The notes under the pieces were generated by a model. That model ran no database searches and was not told the origin of the DNA. It was given only the letters and a program-made list of their open reading frames with translations. Shown piece after piece: positions 22,356 to 32,613 of a stretch of 64,000 nucleotides of DNA. How positions within the stretch are numbered: position 1 is the stretch's first letter; each line of letters opens with the position of its first letter. The position numbers and the translations under genes were made by a program. Source of the DNA: Lunularia cruciata (lineage: Eukaryota > Streptophyta > Marchantiopsida > Lunulariales > Lunulariaceae); assembly GCA_948567375.1 (NCBI GenBank), contig OX419755.1:51465001-51529000 (forward strand), read 5' to 3'.

Positions 22356-23062
22356 ATATTCACGGTGTGGATCAAGCTGATTGTACAAGAACAATCAAAG
22401 GAGAGCCAAGAGCCTCATCAAGCAATGGTTGATTGGATAGTTCAAGATTTTGCAGACGTGTTTCTGGATGATCTGCCAAAGGGATTAACCTTTGATCAAG
22501 GTATGCCCTTCAAGATTGAGTTATTGCCAAGGAGTACTCCAATGAGTAGACCAATCTATCAGCTCTCACCAAAGGAGTTGGAGGAGTTGCGAACAACACT
22601 TATATAGTTGTTGGAGAAGGACTTCATACAACATAGTACCTCTCCTTGGAGAGCACCAATACTATTTGTTCTAAAGAAAGATGAAGGATTTCATTTTTGT
22701 ATTGATTACCGTGGGCTCAATAAGCAAACCGGAAGAATGCATATTCTTTGCCTTGAATCGATGACTTGCTTGATCAACTAAGTGGAGCACGTTACTTTTC
22801 CAAGTTGGATCTTCACAACAACTATTGGCAAATTCCTATTGATAGAGAGGATGTGCAAAAGACTGCCTTTTGCACAAGGTATGGGCATTTTGAGTGGAGA
22901 GTTCCACCTTTTGAACTCACTAATGCTCTAATGGTCTTCATGGATCAGATGCATCGGGTGTTGGATGGACTATTGGATCGGTCCATGGTGATCTTCTTGG
23001 ATGATACCTTAATCTATAGTAAGACAAAGGAAGAATCATGTGCAAGAAGTCCTAAGATGATT
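22338..23062 (+). pseudogene. Chromovirus reverse transcriptase remnant
   Basis: The RT starts with FADVFLDDLPKGL and LPRSTPMSRPIYQLSPKELEEL, continues with [20 protein letters not shown], and keeps the catalytic FLDD (VIFLDDTLIYSKTKEE). A stop at about 22605 and a frameshift near 22750 break it. It ends abruptly at 23062, where an inverted LTR begins, so the RT thumb, RNase H and integrase are missing on this side. Confidence 0.85.
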
Positions 23063-23067
23063 ATGAT

Positions 23068-23590
23068 TGTAAAAGACCGAGACCAAGGAGAGAAATAGGA
23101 GAATGGAAACTCACATTGGGATATTTGAATGTGTGAAAAATCCAATGCCTAGCATGAGCTTTGGCTTTGGTATTTATAGGTAGCATACAAGGCCCTTCAG
23201 AAGCTTCTCAAGAAGCTTCCTCAAGCCGCTTTCTTAGAGTGCAAGCCAAGTTAACTAGGAAGCTTCTCAAGAAGCTTCCTCAAGCCGCTTTCTTAGAGTG
23301 CAAGCCAAGTTAACTAGGAAGCTTCTCAAGAAGCTTCCTCAAGCCGCTTTCTTAGAATGCAAGCCAAGTTAACTAGGAAGCTTCTCAAGAAGTTTCCTTC
23401 TAGAAGCCGTCTACTTGGCGTGCAAGCTAAGCTAGTTGGAAACTTCTAGAAGCTACTTACTTGAAGTGCAAGCTAAGCTAGCTAGGAAGCTTCACAAGAA
23501 GCTTTCCATATACTTCCGAAATATTCTAGGCTAATTTGTCTCATGTGCTACTTTGTAAGCCCGACTAACTTAGACAAGATTTAGCAATAA
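23068..23590 (-). mobile_element. Third chromovirus LTR, minus orientation, abutting RT
   Basis: It starts TGTAAAAGACCGAGACC on the plus strand, like the LTR at 18337, and contains a minus-strand TATA box at about 23179-23171. It directly abuts the truncated RT. It includes three 59-bp tandem units. The right end is diverged, so the limit is approximate. Confidence 0.75.
23202..23378. repeat. Three 59-bp tandem repeats inside an LTR
   Basis: Units start at 23202, 23261 and 23320. Each carries the palindromic AGCTTCTCAAGAAGCTT core plus GCAAGCCAAGTTAACTAGGA. The sister LTRs at 18337 and 20115 do not show this triplication. Confidence 0.88.
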
Positions 23591-23664
23591 TAAAAGTAAA
23601 AAATAATATACTTAAAATGTAATATACTTAATGTAATATGATATTATATACTTAATATAAAAGA

Positions 23665-24972
23665 AATTCTATGGAAACTATACACCATATTTGTTTTAGC
23701 TTCTATTGCATACATCGGATCAAAGCTATATTTCAAGTTATCTTGCAATCATCAAAGCAAGACTTGATGTCCACTATCTTGGCAATCCAAAATGACCTAT
23801 CTATTAGATTGCTTATTAAAACACATACATTAACATATCTTTTTGCAAAATTGTTAAATTTACCAAGTTATTAACTAAACCTTGAAGTTTTTGCACACAT
23901 TCCAAGGTGAGTGTTGATTGGGCTAAAGTAAAGTTCTCACTAGAAACATGAACATACTCCTCAGCAACATCAACACTCCCTAGCTCCAGATTAGGCTCAA
24001 TATTCATAGCCATTTCAACATCTCAAGTTGGAACTATAAATTGTATGGATAATAGCACCTTTTCTTTTATGTAGAAAATTTTCTGCCTGACAAAAAAAAA
24101 ATCTACCAAGAATTTTTGTCACTATCAAAATACTTGAAACAAATGATACTTACTCTTCCAAATCTAAGACCAAGTACATGGCATCTACCATTTAACCTTT
24201 CTTACAAAATTGCTTGATTATATAGAGTATGCTTTCAAGTTAACCAAGTCTGAGTTAAGTATTAGCTTTTCCTTTCATGGCACAATTGAAGTTTTACTCC
24301 ATTTAGGAGTAGCCAAAAGTTGTCGGAGTAAAAACGAGCCCTTCAAATATTAGCCTCATCACTTATCACCTTGAACTTGATTGAATGAGATGGAGAGAAT
24401 CTTTGGATAATGGGTTATCTACTTCAACTATTAGTTTGATATCTTAAGTCTTTTGAGTACTCTAAATTTTGATTTGGATTGTAGGACTTGGTTATAGAAA
24501 GTATCAAGGAAAGAAAGTAAAGCATTTTTCTTGTTTAAATTGCATGAAAATCCTCTTGAAAATTGATCTATTTGATATTAACAAATGTGCTTTGATTTTA
24601 CAGAAAACTACCATGTGGCTTAAGTAATAAATATCCCCACATGATACAATAATCCTCTCAAGTACTTTACTATCAATTTGTGAATACACTAAAAGTAAAC
24701 TTTCTTTGGCATTAAAAAATAGCTCGTTGGATGGCAAACAATAGTTAAATTAGGATTGCTTTTTTTCTTGCTTGTAATTTATGATTAAATGTCAATGCAC
24801 CAATCATGTGCACTTACACTTGGCAATTTTTATATTAAATTATCTTTGATATCATGGCCAAAGCAAGAAATCAGTTTGGCTTGGTCGCCACAATGATGAA
24901 ATGAACCACAATGTCAAGTACAAACATTATGTACAGAAAACCTTTGGAATGCGTAACTCAATCAACTGAATG
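23665..24972 (+). repeat. Inverted duplicate, first part (partner 61265-59975)
   Basis: The match to the reverse complement of the right-hand region includes a shared degenerate peptide (minus strand here 24013-23816: NIEPNLELGSVDVAEEYVHV; there plus 60911: NVEPYFELRSVHVVEEYICV). A shared run KARLDVHYL also appears. Homology stops at about 24972, exactly where P3 begins. The source of the peptide is unknown. Confidence 0.8.
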
Positions 24973-24974
24973 CG

Positions 24975-25628
24975 TTTACAATCCCCTCTCGTCGGCGCCC
25001 TCCGTGAAGCACTCACTGACATCGAGTACAAGGGCTACACCATTCCAAAAGGATGGAAGGTAAAAGATACCACAAGTGCACTTGATTTCTCTTCGTCAGT
25101 CTCAAATCGTTCATTTTTTGAGAGCCCCTAATCGCCAGTGTTTACATCTTACGGGAACTTTGACGAGAAGATTGTCAATCTAATATGGTGTCATACACAG
25201 TGTATGACACCCTGTTATATATATCTATAGGTATAGGTGTCATGTTATTTATCATCAGCCCAGAAGAGTACATTTCATACCTTGATTTGTAATTATATCG
25301 ATACCGGCGTTGGTTGATGTGGTGCAGCCGATGTGGTTCAATCAACATGTGCGTCACGCTCCTAGGGTCCATGAAAATCCAGACGAGTATATGCCGTCAA
25401 GGTTAGAGTCGCTGAAACTGCCATACCAGTGCATTGCATTTGGGTGGTGGACAACGCATGTGCCCGGGAATGGGATTTGCGAAGTGGTCTATGATTACTT
25501 TTGTGCATCACCTGGTGAAGAATTATAGGTGGAAGTTAGCTGCTCCGAAAGAAGATATATTCCGACTTCCTATGCCAATGACTAAGGAGGGAGTCCCGAT
25601 AAAGATTATGAAGAATAGGTGCTTATGA
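24975..25628 (+). pseudogene. Cytochrome P450 pseudogene copy P3 (5'-truncated)
   Basis: It starts inside the second exon (FREALTD equivalent [20 protein letters not shown]), so ExxR and everything upstream are missing. The phase-0 intron is retained (GTAAAAGATACC.. to GTGGTGCAG), so this copy moved as DNA, not cDNA. The last exon carries MWFNQHV, HENPDEYMPSR and the haem loop GGGQRMCPG, the canonical Arg and Cys both present. One extra G near 25441 shifts the frame within the loop, between AFG and GGQ. The rest, to VPIKIMKNR, is clean. Confidence 0.87.
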
Positions 25629-25629
25629 A

Positions 25630-26085
25630 ATTTTCTGTATACAGATATGAAATCGAATTAGGTGGGATATTTGATTACGGGTCAAAAGTCACGTCAATTT
25701 AAAATCTTGTTATTTCTGAAACTGCCACAAAATGCTGCTTTTCTTTCTTTTGAAATGAAATTTCAAAAGTTGCAAAAGTATTTCACATCAAGTCACAACC
25801 TGGATAGATCTGAGAACAAGAAAACTACAATACACAAACACCAAATGCGTGGCGAGTAGCATAACAGTGGTGTCGAAATATGGTTTTACTGAACCCAAAT
25901 GTCCAGAATGTCGGCTGCACCGTCCCCGAAACAAGCATGGAATGTCACTGGACATGGAAAACATGCACGAGTGACAAGGCGATGGCTTTGGTTGTATTCT
26001 GTCCGAAGGCAATGGACATCACTATTATACTTCACAATCTTCCAACTGGATATATAAGATGACTATCGCAAATTGAGTAATGTCG
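25630..26085. other. P3 3' flank shared with P2
   Basis: Aligns with 16140-16600 (CAACCTGGATAGATCTGAGAACAAG and ACCAAATGCGTGGCGAGTA equivalents). No gene is seen. Confidence 0.65.
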
Positions 26086-26094
26086 TCATCCGCA

Positions 26095-26510
26095 GTCCCC
26101 AGCCGAAACAATTCTGCGTGGACGTTTTGCGTAATTGTGACGCGTAAAATATACAACAGTCAGGGACATTGAAAGTCGCACATAAAACACGCAGCATGAA
26201 CCTATCAGCGTAGACCTGTCGAATGCGACTTTCGAGGCTAAGTTGTTCACAAGTCTGAACGAAAGACACGATCGCTATGCACAAACCATCGGCTTTAACG
26301 GAAGTAACAAATGAACAAGTACGTACAGTGACTTTACAGAAACGTTTGCAGTCCCGTAACAACATAGTAAGATTCTTCTCAGCAGATTGCTCACGTCTCT
26401 CGACCGGGAAATTGCCTTGGCCTGCAGGCGTGAATCACCACCGGAGTCAAAAGAACTGATTTCCTGTGCTTTTCTGTGGTTAGATTGATGGTTGCCCGAC
26501 AACATGCACG
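26095..26510 (-). pseudogene. KRIVFADE gene 3' fragment beside P3
   Basis: It aligns with 11435-11840. Exon 3 reads KAQEISSFDSGG..KAISRSRDV, then shifts frame through loss of one T and resumes at MLLRDCKR, followed by the same GT donor. Exon 4 is cut off just after its start (IV then divergence). It converges with P3 at about 470 bp. Confidence 0.72.
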
Positions 26511-26738
26511 TCGTTAGTTATATCAGAAGAACGTCGGACACCGTGATACAATCTGGATTATTACGTGAGCTACATCCAGCATGATAGTGCTCGTGCCAAT
26601 TTTGGAAGTAAATTGCTCGGGGAGAATTTACAGTTACTCTCAATGAATATTACCAAACCTGTTATTTTTGTACTTCTCTTAAGTACTCTACATGCTCATC
26701 CGACATGTAAGCTACTATATTGTTGAAATGACATCTTT

Positions 26739-27038
26739 ATGATCCGTGGTGTTTCGACTCAAGTGCCTAACCGTCAGAAGCAAGTGATTCACCATCTGTA
26801 TCGTCCTAATATTTGGATTACCTCTATGTGTCCCGTTGGTGGTTTTCACTCGATTGGGTTGGAACTCAATTTCCACCAAGAATATGAACTCAGATCTGGT
26901 GATCTTTTTGCATTATCTTGTCGTCACTCTCAGGGAACCATTAAAATATTTCCAATGATTTTCAAGGATACTTTCTCGGATTTATTTACAAGTGTTTACA
27001 ATTATTCTTATAATTTGATACTTGCTTTAGTTTCTTAA
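26739..27038 (+). CDS. Unrecognised 99-residue ORF
   Basis: A single open frame starting MIRGVSTQVPN and ending ILALVS, with balanced composition (for example GLELNFHQEYELRSGDLFAL). I do not recognise a family and see no second copy in the window. It lies inside the P3 block, between the KRIVFADE fragment and the 130-bp tandem repeat. It could be an exon of an unrelated captured gene or chance. Confidence 0.25.
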   Translation: MIRGVSTQVPNRQKQVIHHLYRPNIWITSMCPVGGFHSIGLELNFHQEYELRSGDLFALSCRHSQGTIKIFPMIFKDTFSDLFTSVYNYSYNLILALVS

Positions 27039-27284
27039 GTGCAGTGTACGACTGCTCGTAGTATTCGGGCCAGAAAATTTGGGCTCGTGGTATTTGGGCT
27101 CACAAAATTAGCTCCAAATTCATTTAACTTTTTTTCCTAGTGCGCAGCTTGGTCTTTTAAGATTTTCCATACCCATGTTTCCTGAAGCGACACTTTACTT
27201 AGTAAAAGCCTCTTTCACATTAGGATGTGCAGAGAAGAAACACCATGAGCAGCAGGGTGTTGAGGTCCAAAATGAAAAGTAAAT

Positions 27285-27543
27285 CTTCCTATTCCACCTG
27301 TTCGTAGGAGCCGTATACTTACACGGGGTAATCAAATTACAAAATATATATACAAACTTTATAGAGTAGAGATAAAAGCCTAACTTTTTGATCTCCTATT
27401 GTTTATGTGTACTTCTTCCTATTCCACCTGTTCGTAGGAGCCGTATACTTACACGGGGTAATCAAATTACAAAATATATACACAAACTTATAGAGTAGAG
27501 ATAAAAGCCTAACTTTTTGATCTCCTATTGTTTATGTGTACTT
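27285..27543 (+). repeat. 130-bp tandem duplication
   Basis: Units at 27285-27414 and 27415-27543 are nearly identical, starting CTTCCTATTCCACCTGTTCG and ending in GTTTATGTGTACTTC. It lies at the right junction between the P3 block and the resumption of the inverted duplicate. Confidence 0.92.
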
Positions 27544-28560
27544 CGTTACATAAAATCCATTTCTTAAAGGATTCAATGGTAGTGTACTTAGAGATAATGG
27601 CCTCACTTTTGATCTGCTATTTTGTATGTATACATCGCTACATAGCATCTATTGCTATAATGTCATATAATATAGAAACACAATCCACACAAGAAACTAT
27701 AAATAAACTTTAAAGTACCAAAATAGAAACTCTTGTAACTCATTATGGAACTTTTACCACATTACAATTTCTATCATTATAAGGACAAGTACATCAGAGA
27801 TTGTATGTATTTGATTTAGAAATGGTTTGGACGAAAATATTTTATACTGTTTATAGAGATGGTAATCCAACTTACTTCAACTACAATTTTTATATAAGGG
27901 AAGTACAAGGTATTTTATAGCGTTTATAGAGATGGTAATCCAACTTACTACAACTAAAAAAGGTCATATAAGGGAGGTACAAGCATAGATACTATGTAAC
28001 ATGAATTGAAATAAAGTAAGCTGTACAATTATGATTGAAGCCTTCCTCAACCAAGTTTTGAACCTGAAGGCTTGTTATCTCATCAAGCATACTTAGGAAA
28101 GAGTGCAAAGGTACCAATAAGATTAAATTCATATTACCACTTGTTTTAAAAAGGAAATTATATACAATGAAAATTTGCAAAGTGGATGGTATCATATATT
28201 TTCCAATTGTTTTTTTATTCACCTCAAAAAATAGTCTAGTCACTTGCAAATTTTGAATTTCATCTCAAGAGTACATCTTAAAATTGAAAGAGGTTTGAGA
28301 AGCTCAAGGTTAAATTAAGAAAAAGAGAGAAGCAAGGAGCATGCATTTCTTGACTCTTAAAAGTAAAACATCTTTTTTAATCATTCGTGAGAAATCTTAA
28401 GATTAATAATAATACTTCATTTTAAATGATAAATAGTAAGTAAGTAATTTCCATGGTTTATGAAAAATCAGATCAAAATAAAACTAAATTCTCTAGTTTT
28501 AACAACTCCTTTTTAGTGATTTATCATTATAAGGATCCAAGATAGCACCTTTGGACATGT
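27415..28560 (+). repeat. Inverted duplicate, second part (partner 59335-58330)
   Basis: Read in reverse complement, 59335-58330 follows the same order: TTTTGATCTCCTATT blocks, the AACAAG.ATTATGATTG stretch, a GGAGCATGCA..TCTTGACTCTTAA stretch and a TAGTGATTTATCATTA block. The two parts here are split by about 2.4 kb of P450/KRIVFADE sequence that the partner lacks. Confidence 0.8.
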
Positions 28561-29937
28561 TGTTTATTGATATACTACTCATGGATACTAATAGAGTGTA
28601 ATGTGCATTTTTTAAGGAACTTTGGGCTAGTGATCCAACTAGTGTTATTGAAGTCAAAAACTAATGATTGAGCTACTAGCCATATAGTAATCTTGAGGTT
28701 TTCTTGAAGTATAACACTATAGTTTGCACATTAATCTATTGTAGTATTTTGGTTGTATTGAGTTATTTACAATTAGCAAAGTATAGTGAAGAAAAATTTT
28801 AAGGTATCTTTAACTAAGTTAGTGTGGATAAATAGGGGAAAAGATCTAATATTTAATTGCTTGATACTCAATAGGATTCACTAGTGCATTTTATATTAGA
28901 TTATACTAGAATGGGACCTCTTAAGAAAATTTTATATTAGAGTGGGATCTTGTATAAGATTTTACACTAGTATGAAGTCTCCATCTTAGAATTTGCAATG
29001 TCTAGTTGATGTGGGTATATTGGAAATGTCAAAATCCTACTAGTTGAGTAATTGAGGTGATCTTTGTTAATGGAGGTAGGTCACGTCAGGTAGATCTGAC
29101 TTGACCTTTGAATATATTTTAATTTTTAATTAAAAGATCCTAGCTTTGTAAGGAATATGATTGGGAGTTTCTAAAGAGTGCATGTGAGTCACATAGAAGC
29201 ATATGGACCTAAAATTCACTATTTATGGAAATTTAAGTAAAGTATTGGTTTTACCAAGTTAATGGAGCACTTACTATAGTTACTTTGGTGAGAATATAAA
29301 GAGGAGCCTAGGAAAGGAAGTGCAAACATCTCTTAGTGTGCCTGGATTTTAGAGTGACTGGAGGAACTAGAATTTGAGAGTGCTATCTGTATTTGCTAAG
29401 TAAAGAGTGAGATTTCATACTTCAGAGTGCGATTATTATAATTGTTGATCTTGGAGGAACCTCTAACTCTAGGAGATAACTTTATGAGTGTGAGTGAAGG
29501 ACTATCTATATTGATAGTCCTTCTCTTGGTGATGCCTTTCCTTATGTCCTATTTTGGAGTAGCTCAAGTTAAGAGAGAATAGATGATTTAGAGAATGAAT
29601 AATGGATTTCCATTTTGAGTTGTTATCTTTGATGATGGTCAAGACTAACTATTCCTTCCTTCTTGCACCTGGTGTACATAGAAAGTATCATTAGGGTGTT
29701 TCTATTATGTGAGACACAAGCTTGCTATTATTACTTTTTGTTAATCGGCTTGATGATTTATCTTTGGAGACAATTATGGGTGTTCAATTAATTTGAAGAA
29801 ATTCTAATGAAATTATTATTTGAGATAAGTTATTAGCTATTGAATTATTTTAAACCTGATTCTTGTACTAGAGTATCAAAATGATATGCAAGATATGGCT
29901 TTTTCTAAAAGATAATAGCAATATTATAGAAATACAT
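28560..29937. other. Intergenic spacer, possible old LTR pieces
   Basis: I find no convincing coding sequence. GAGAATATAAAGAGG near 29291 is TATA-like. A perfect hairpin AAGGACTATC / GATAGTCCTT lies at 29497-29522. Confidence 0.4.
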
Positions 29938-30142
29938 TGTTGATACTATCCCAAGCTCTTAGTGACTTAGTTCTCATTGTATAGTTGTATTAGGGTTTAG
30001 GATACATATGTACACTATGTATACATAGGAGTAGTTTCTTCTCACTATTCATTCTCCCTTAGCTTCTTGTGTACTCTCTCTCTCTCTCTCACGGTCTACT
30101 TTCTTGATCTTACAGTCTTGGTCTAGTCCTTGTGTTTTTTCA
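29938..30142 (+). mobile_element. Short copia LTR with PBS-like site
   Basis: It runs from TGTTGATACTATCCC to TTTTTCACA and is followed by TAGTATTAAAGTAGA, a decayed initiator-Met PBS. About 205 bp, a usual size for small copia LTRs. The protease remnant downstream supports the call. Confidence 0.55.
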
Positions 30143-30159
30143 CATAGTATTAAAGTAGA

Positions 30160-31990
30160 TGAGTGGTTGAGTAAGGATGTGTGAACATGGAGAAAGATAG
30201 GTGAGAGCAATTGGAGATTTTAGGGTTCCATTGATGTGATTGGAGTATTGATTACATCATTTTTGAGCTAAAGTTGCAATTTTGGATGTCAAGATTGCAT
30301 TTTTTGCCCAAAATTGATGTGAGTAAGTCAAAAACCTTAATTTTCCATAATCATCAAATTTGGTAGACACCCAATTTTAATGACATTTGGATGTTGTTCT
30401 ACCATGGCTTTGGCTCTTTGAGAACTTTTGCGGTTGATTTGGAGGGCCAAACAACATTTTTTGATAAAAAAATCAGATTTTGTAAAACCAAAGGCAAGTC
30501 TTGAAGCAAAAAGAATGTCCAAACCAACCCTGGAACCAAAGTTCACAAAAGAAATTACAATCATTTATTCTATCACGATGGAATTTCCAGGTCAATTAGA
30601 GCTATCTTGTGTTTTTCCATTGATGTACTAGGTAAGGTCTCCTTCAAGAAGCTATGTTTTTTGGACTCTACCAATATGTGTTTCCCATCAATCTAGGAAT
30701 AAAATTGTATAGTCCATATCATTGAACTACATCAATTAGGGTGTATGTCTTGATTGTTCTTATGAGTAAAAGTGCTACAATTTTGAGATTGTGGTAATGG
30801 GAGAATCTATGTGTATGATCACTAGAGAAAAGCTTGACAAACTCAATTGGATAGTATAGAAATTTCACATGCAAGGTTCAAGGTCAAGGGCTATGGTCTC
30901 ATGATAGAGGAGGAGAAAGAACCAAGTGGATTGCCAATGATGAAGTATCTGAAGCATGTGTAGCATGGGCATGTAGATTGTTTCAAGAATTCCATAACAT
31001 TATGTTGTGTGTTTGATCATCAATGACAGGTCACATTCAGGACCTCACTTTGCCCAAGATGGCTTGGGATGCTCTGGAAAAAATAATTTAGTTTGGAATA
31101 GAAGCCATGAAAATGCAGTTGCAATTGCTATAGTAGTTCAATATGGCAAAAAAATCTCAATGTGCATTAACAATTATTTTAACCATATGAAGAGTTTATT
31201 TGCATTATGAAGGTGTTAATTGACCTGATTGTGCTCATCAGAGGTACGTTAGAGGGTCTAATACTAGACCACAAGCAGCTTATGACATTGATTTCTACCC
31301 AAGAGCCACCTCCAAAGTGGGATGAGTTGGTTGCAATACTACTTGGTGAGGAGTTGCAAGTGTTACAAAGTGCTAGCTCCTCCTCCACATCTAATGTCCC
31401 ATAAGGCTTGTATTTTGCAAGGACTAGAGAATTTTTGAGGTAGGGTTCAAGGCAAGAATGCTACAAGATGTGGTGGTCATCATGTTGGCAATAGACTTAG
31501 TGGTAAACATGGAGTACCACAATAATAGATGCAAAATATTGGAGGAAAACATAGACAACACACCTTGGTACTTGCAACTACTATCACCAGCAAGGGCACA
31601 TTGCCACATTTTTCTTCAAGAAGAAGAATGACTATCAAAAGCAATAAGTTTATGCTTGCACAAAAGACACAAATAGCAATTAGTAGTCATCAATCAAAGC
31701 TATGCAATGTTCCAATCTGAAGTTGACTAGGTGATTGATTCAAGTGCTACTACCCACAAGACATTACATTGAGAGTGGTTCACTACCTTTTAGCATGTGG
31801 AGATGCTATAAGACATGGTTATACAAGATGATACCAAGCGCAAAATCCAAGATATTGCCTATATTGCAAGATATCCATCCCAAGATATCATCATGTATTG
31901 CATGTTCTTTGTTCAAAGGATTGCAAAATGTTCTCCATGTGCCTATCGTCTTTAAAAACTTGCTATTTGTAGGAAAATTGGTAGAGTAAG
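30160..31990 (+). pseudogene. Ty1/copia gag and protease remnant
   Basis: The gag part is heavily broken; a block MKVLIDLIVLIRGTLEGLIL..LISTQEPPPKWDEL lies at 31207-31330. The protease motif appears near 31728 as VIDSSATTHKT (consensus DSGATxH, with Gly to Ser). NVLHVPIVFKNLLFVGKLV at about 31925-31985 matches the segment that precedes the GAG-pre-integrase domain. The sequence ends before integrase. Confidence 0.7.
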
Positions 31991-32610
31991 TAAGGTATGT
32001 AGGTGAACTTTGGCAAAGATAGATGATTTATTGAAGTTATTAATGGTAACCTTATAGCACAAGGTAGTATGTGACAACTCACAAGGTACCAATTTGCAGA
32101 AAAATGCAAGTAATCATTTGTTCCCATGAAGATATGTGTTAGGAATGATCAAATATGAAGTAAAGGTAAATCAACAGTTTTCTTGGGCAGAAACAACACC
32201 TAGAGGAGCGTAGCATACACTAATCAGGTTTTGCCACAAATAATTGTCACTTGAAATCACAATCCTTTAATCTTCTTTCCAAATAAATCTTAATTTTGAT
32301 TATTCAATCAATATAAAGATTGCAACTTTGTCACAAAATTACTCCTTGAAATTGCATTCCACCCTTCCACAAGGTACAAATTCTGAACTGAAGTAACCTC
32401 ACATTAGCATCAGGTTTTTGTCTACAAATGTTGAGTATTAACAATACTACAGTTCTAAAGATCTGTCAAGGTATTGCTTTCCAATTGTCTCAGTCAAGAT
32501 CAAACACAAAGAGTGTGATTCAGGTTTTAGAATCCAACATCTGACCACACCTTCACTTGCATCCAAATTTCCTCAAGCATTCATATACAAGATTTTTAGC
32601 ATACACTTCA
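31990..32610. other. Spacer before the second duplicate
   Basis: About 620 bp with no gene. The left edge of copy B homology is near 32630-32650, so this is outside the duplication. Confidence 0.5.
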
Positions 32611-32613
32611 AAA

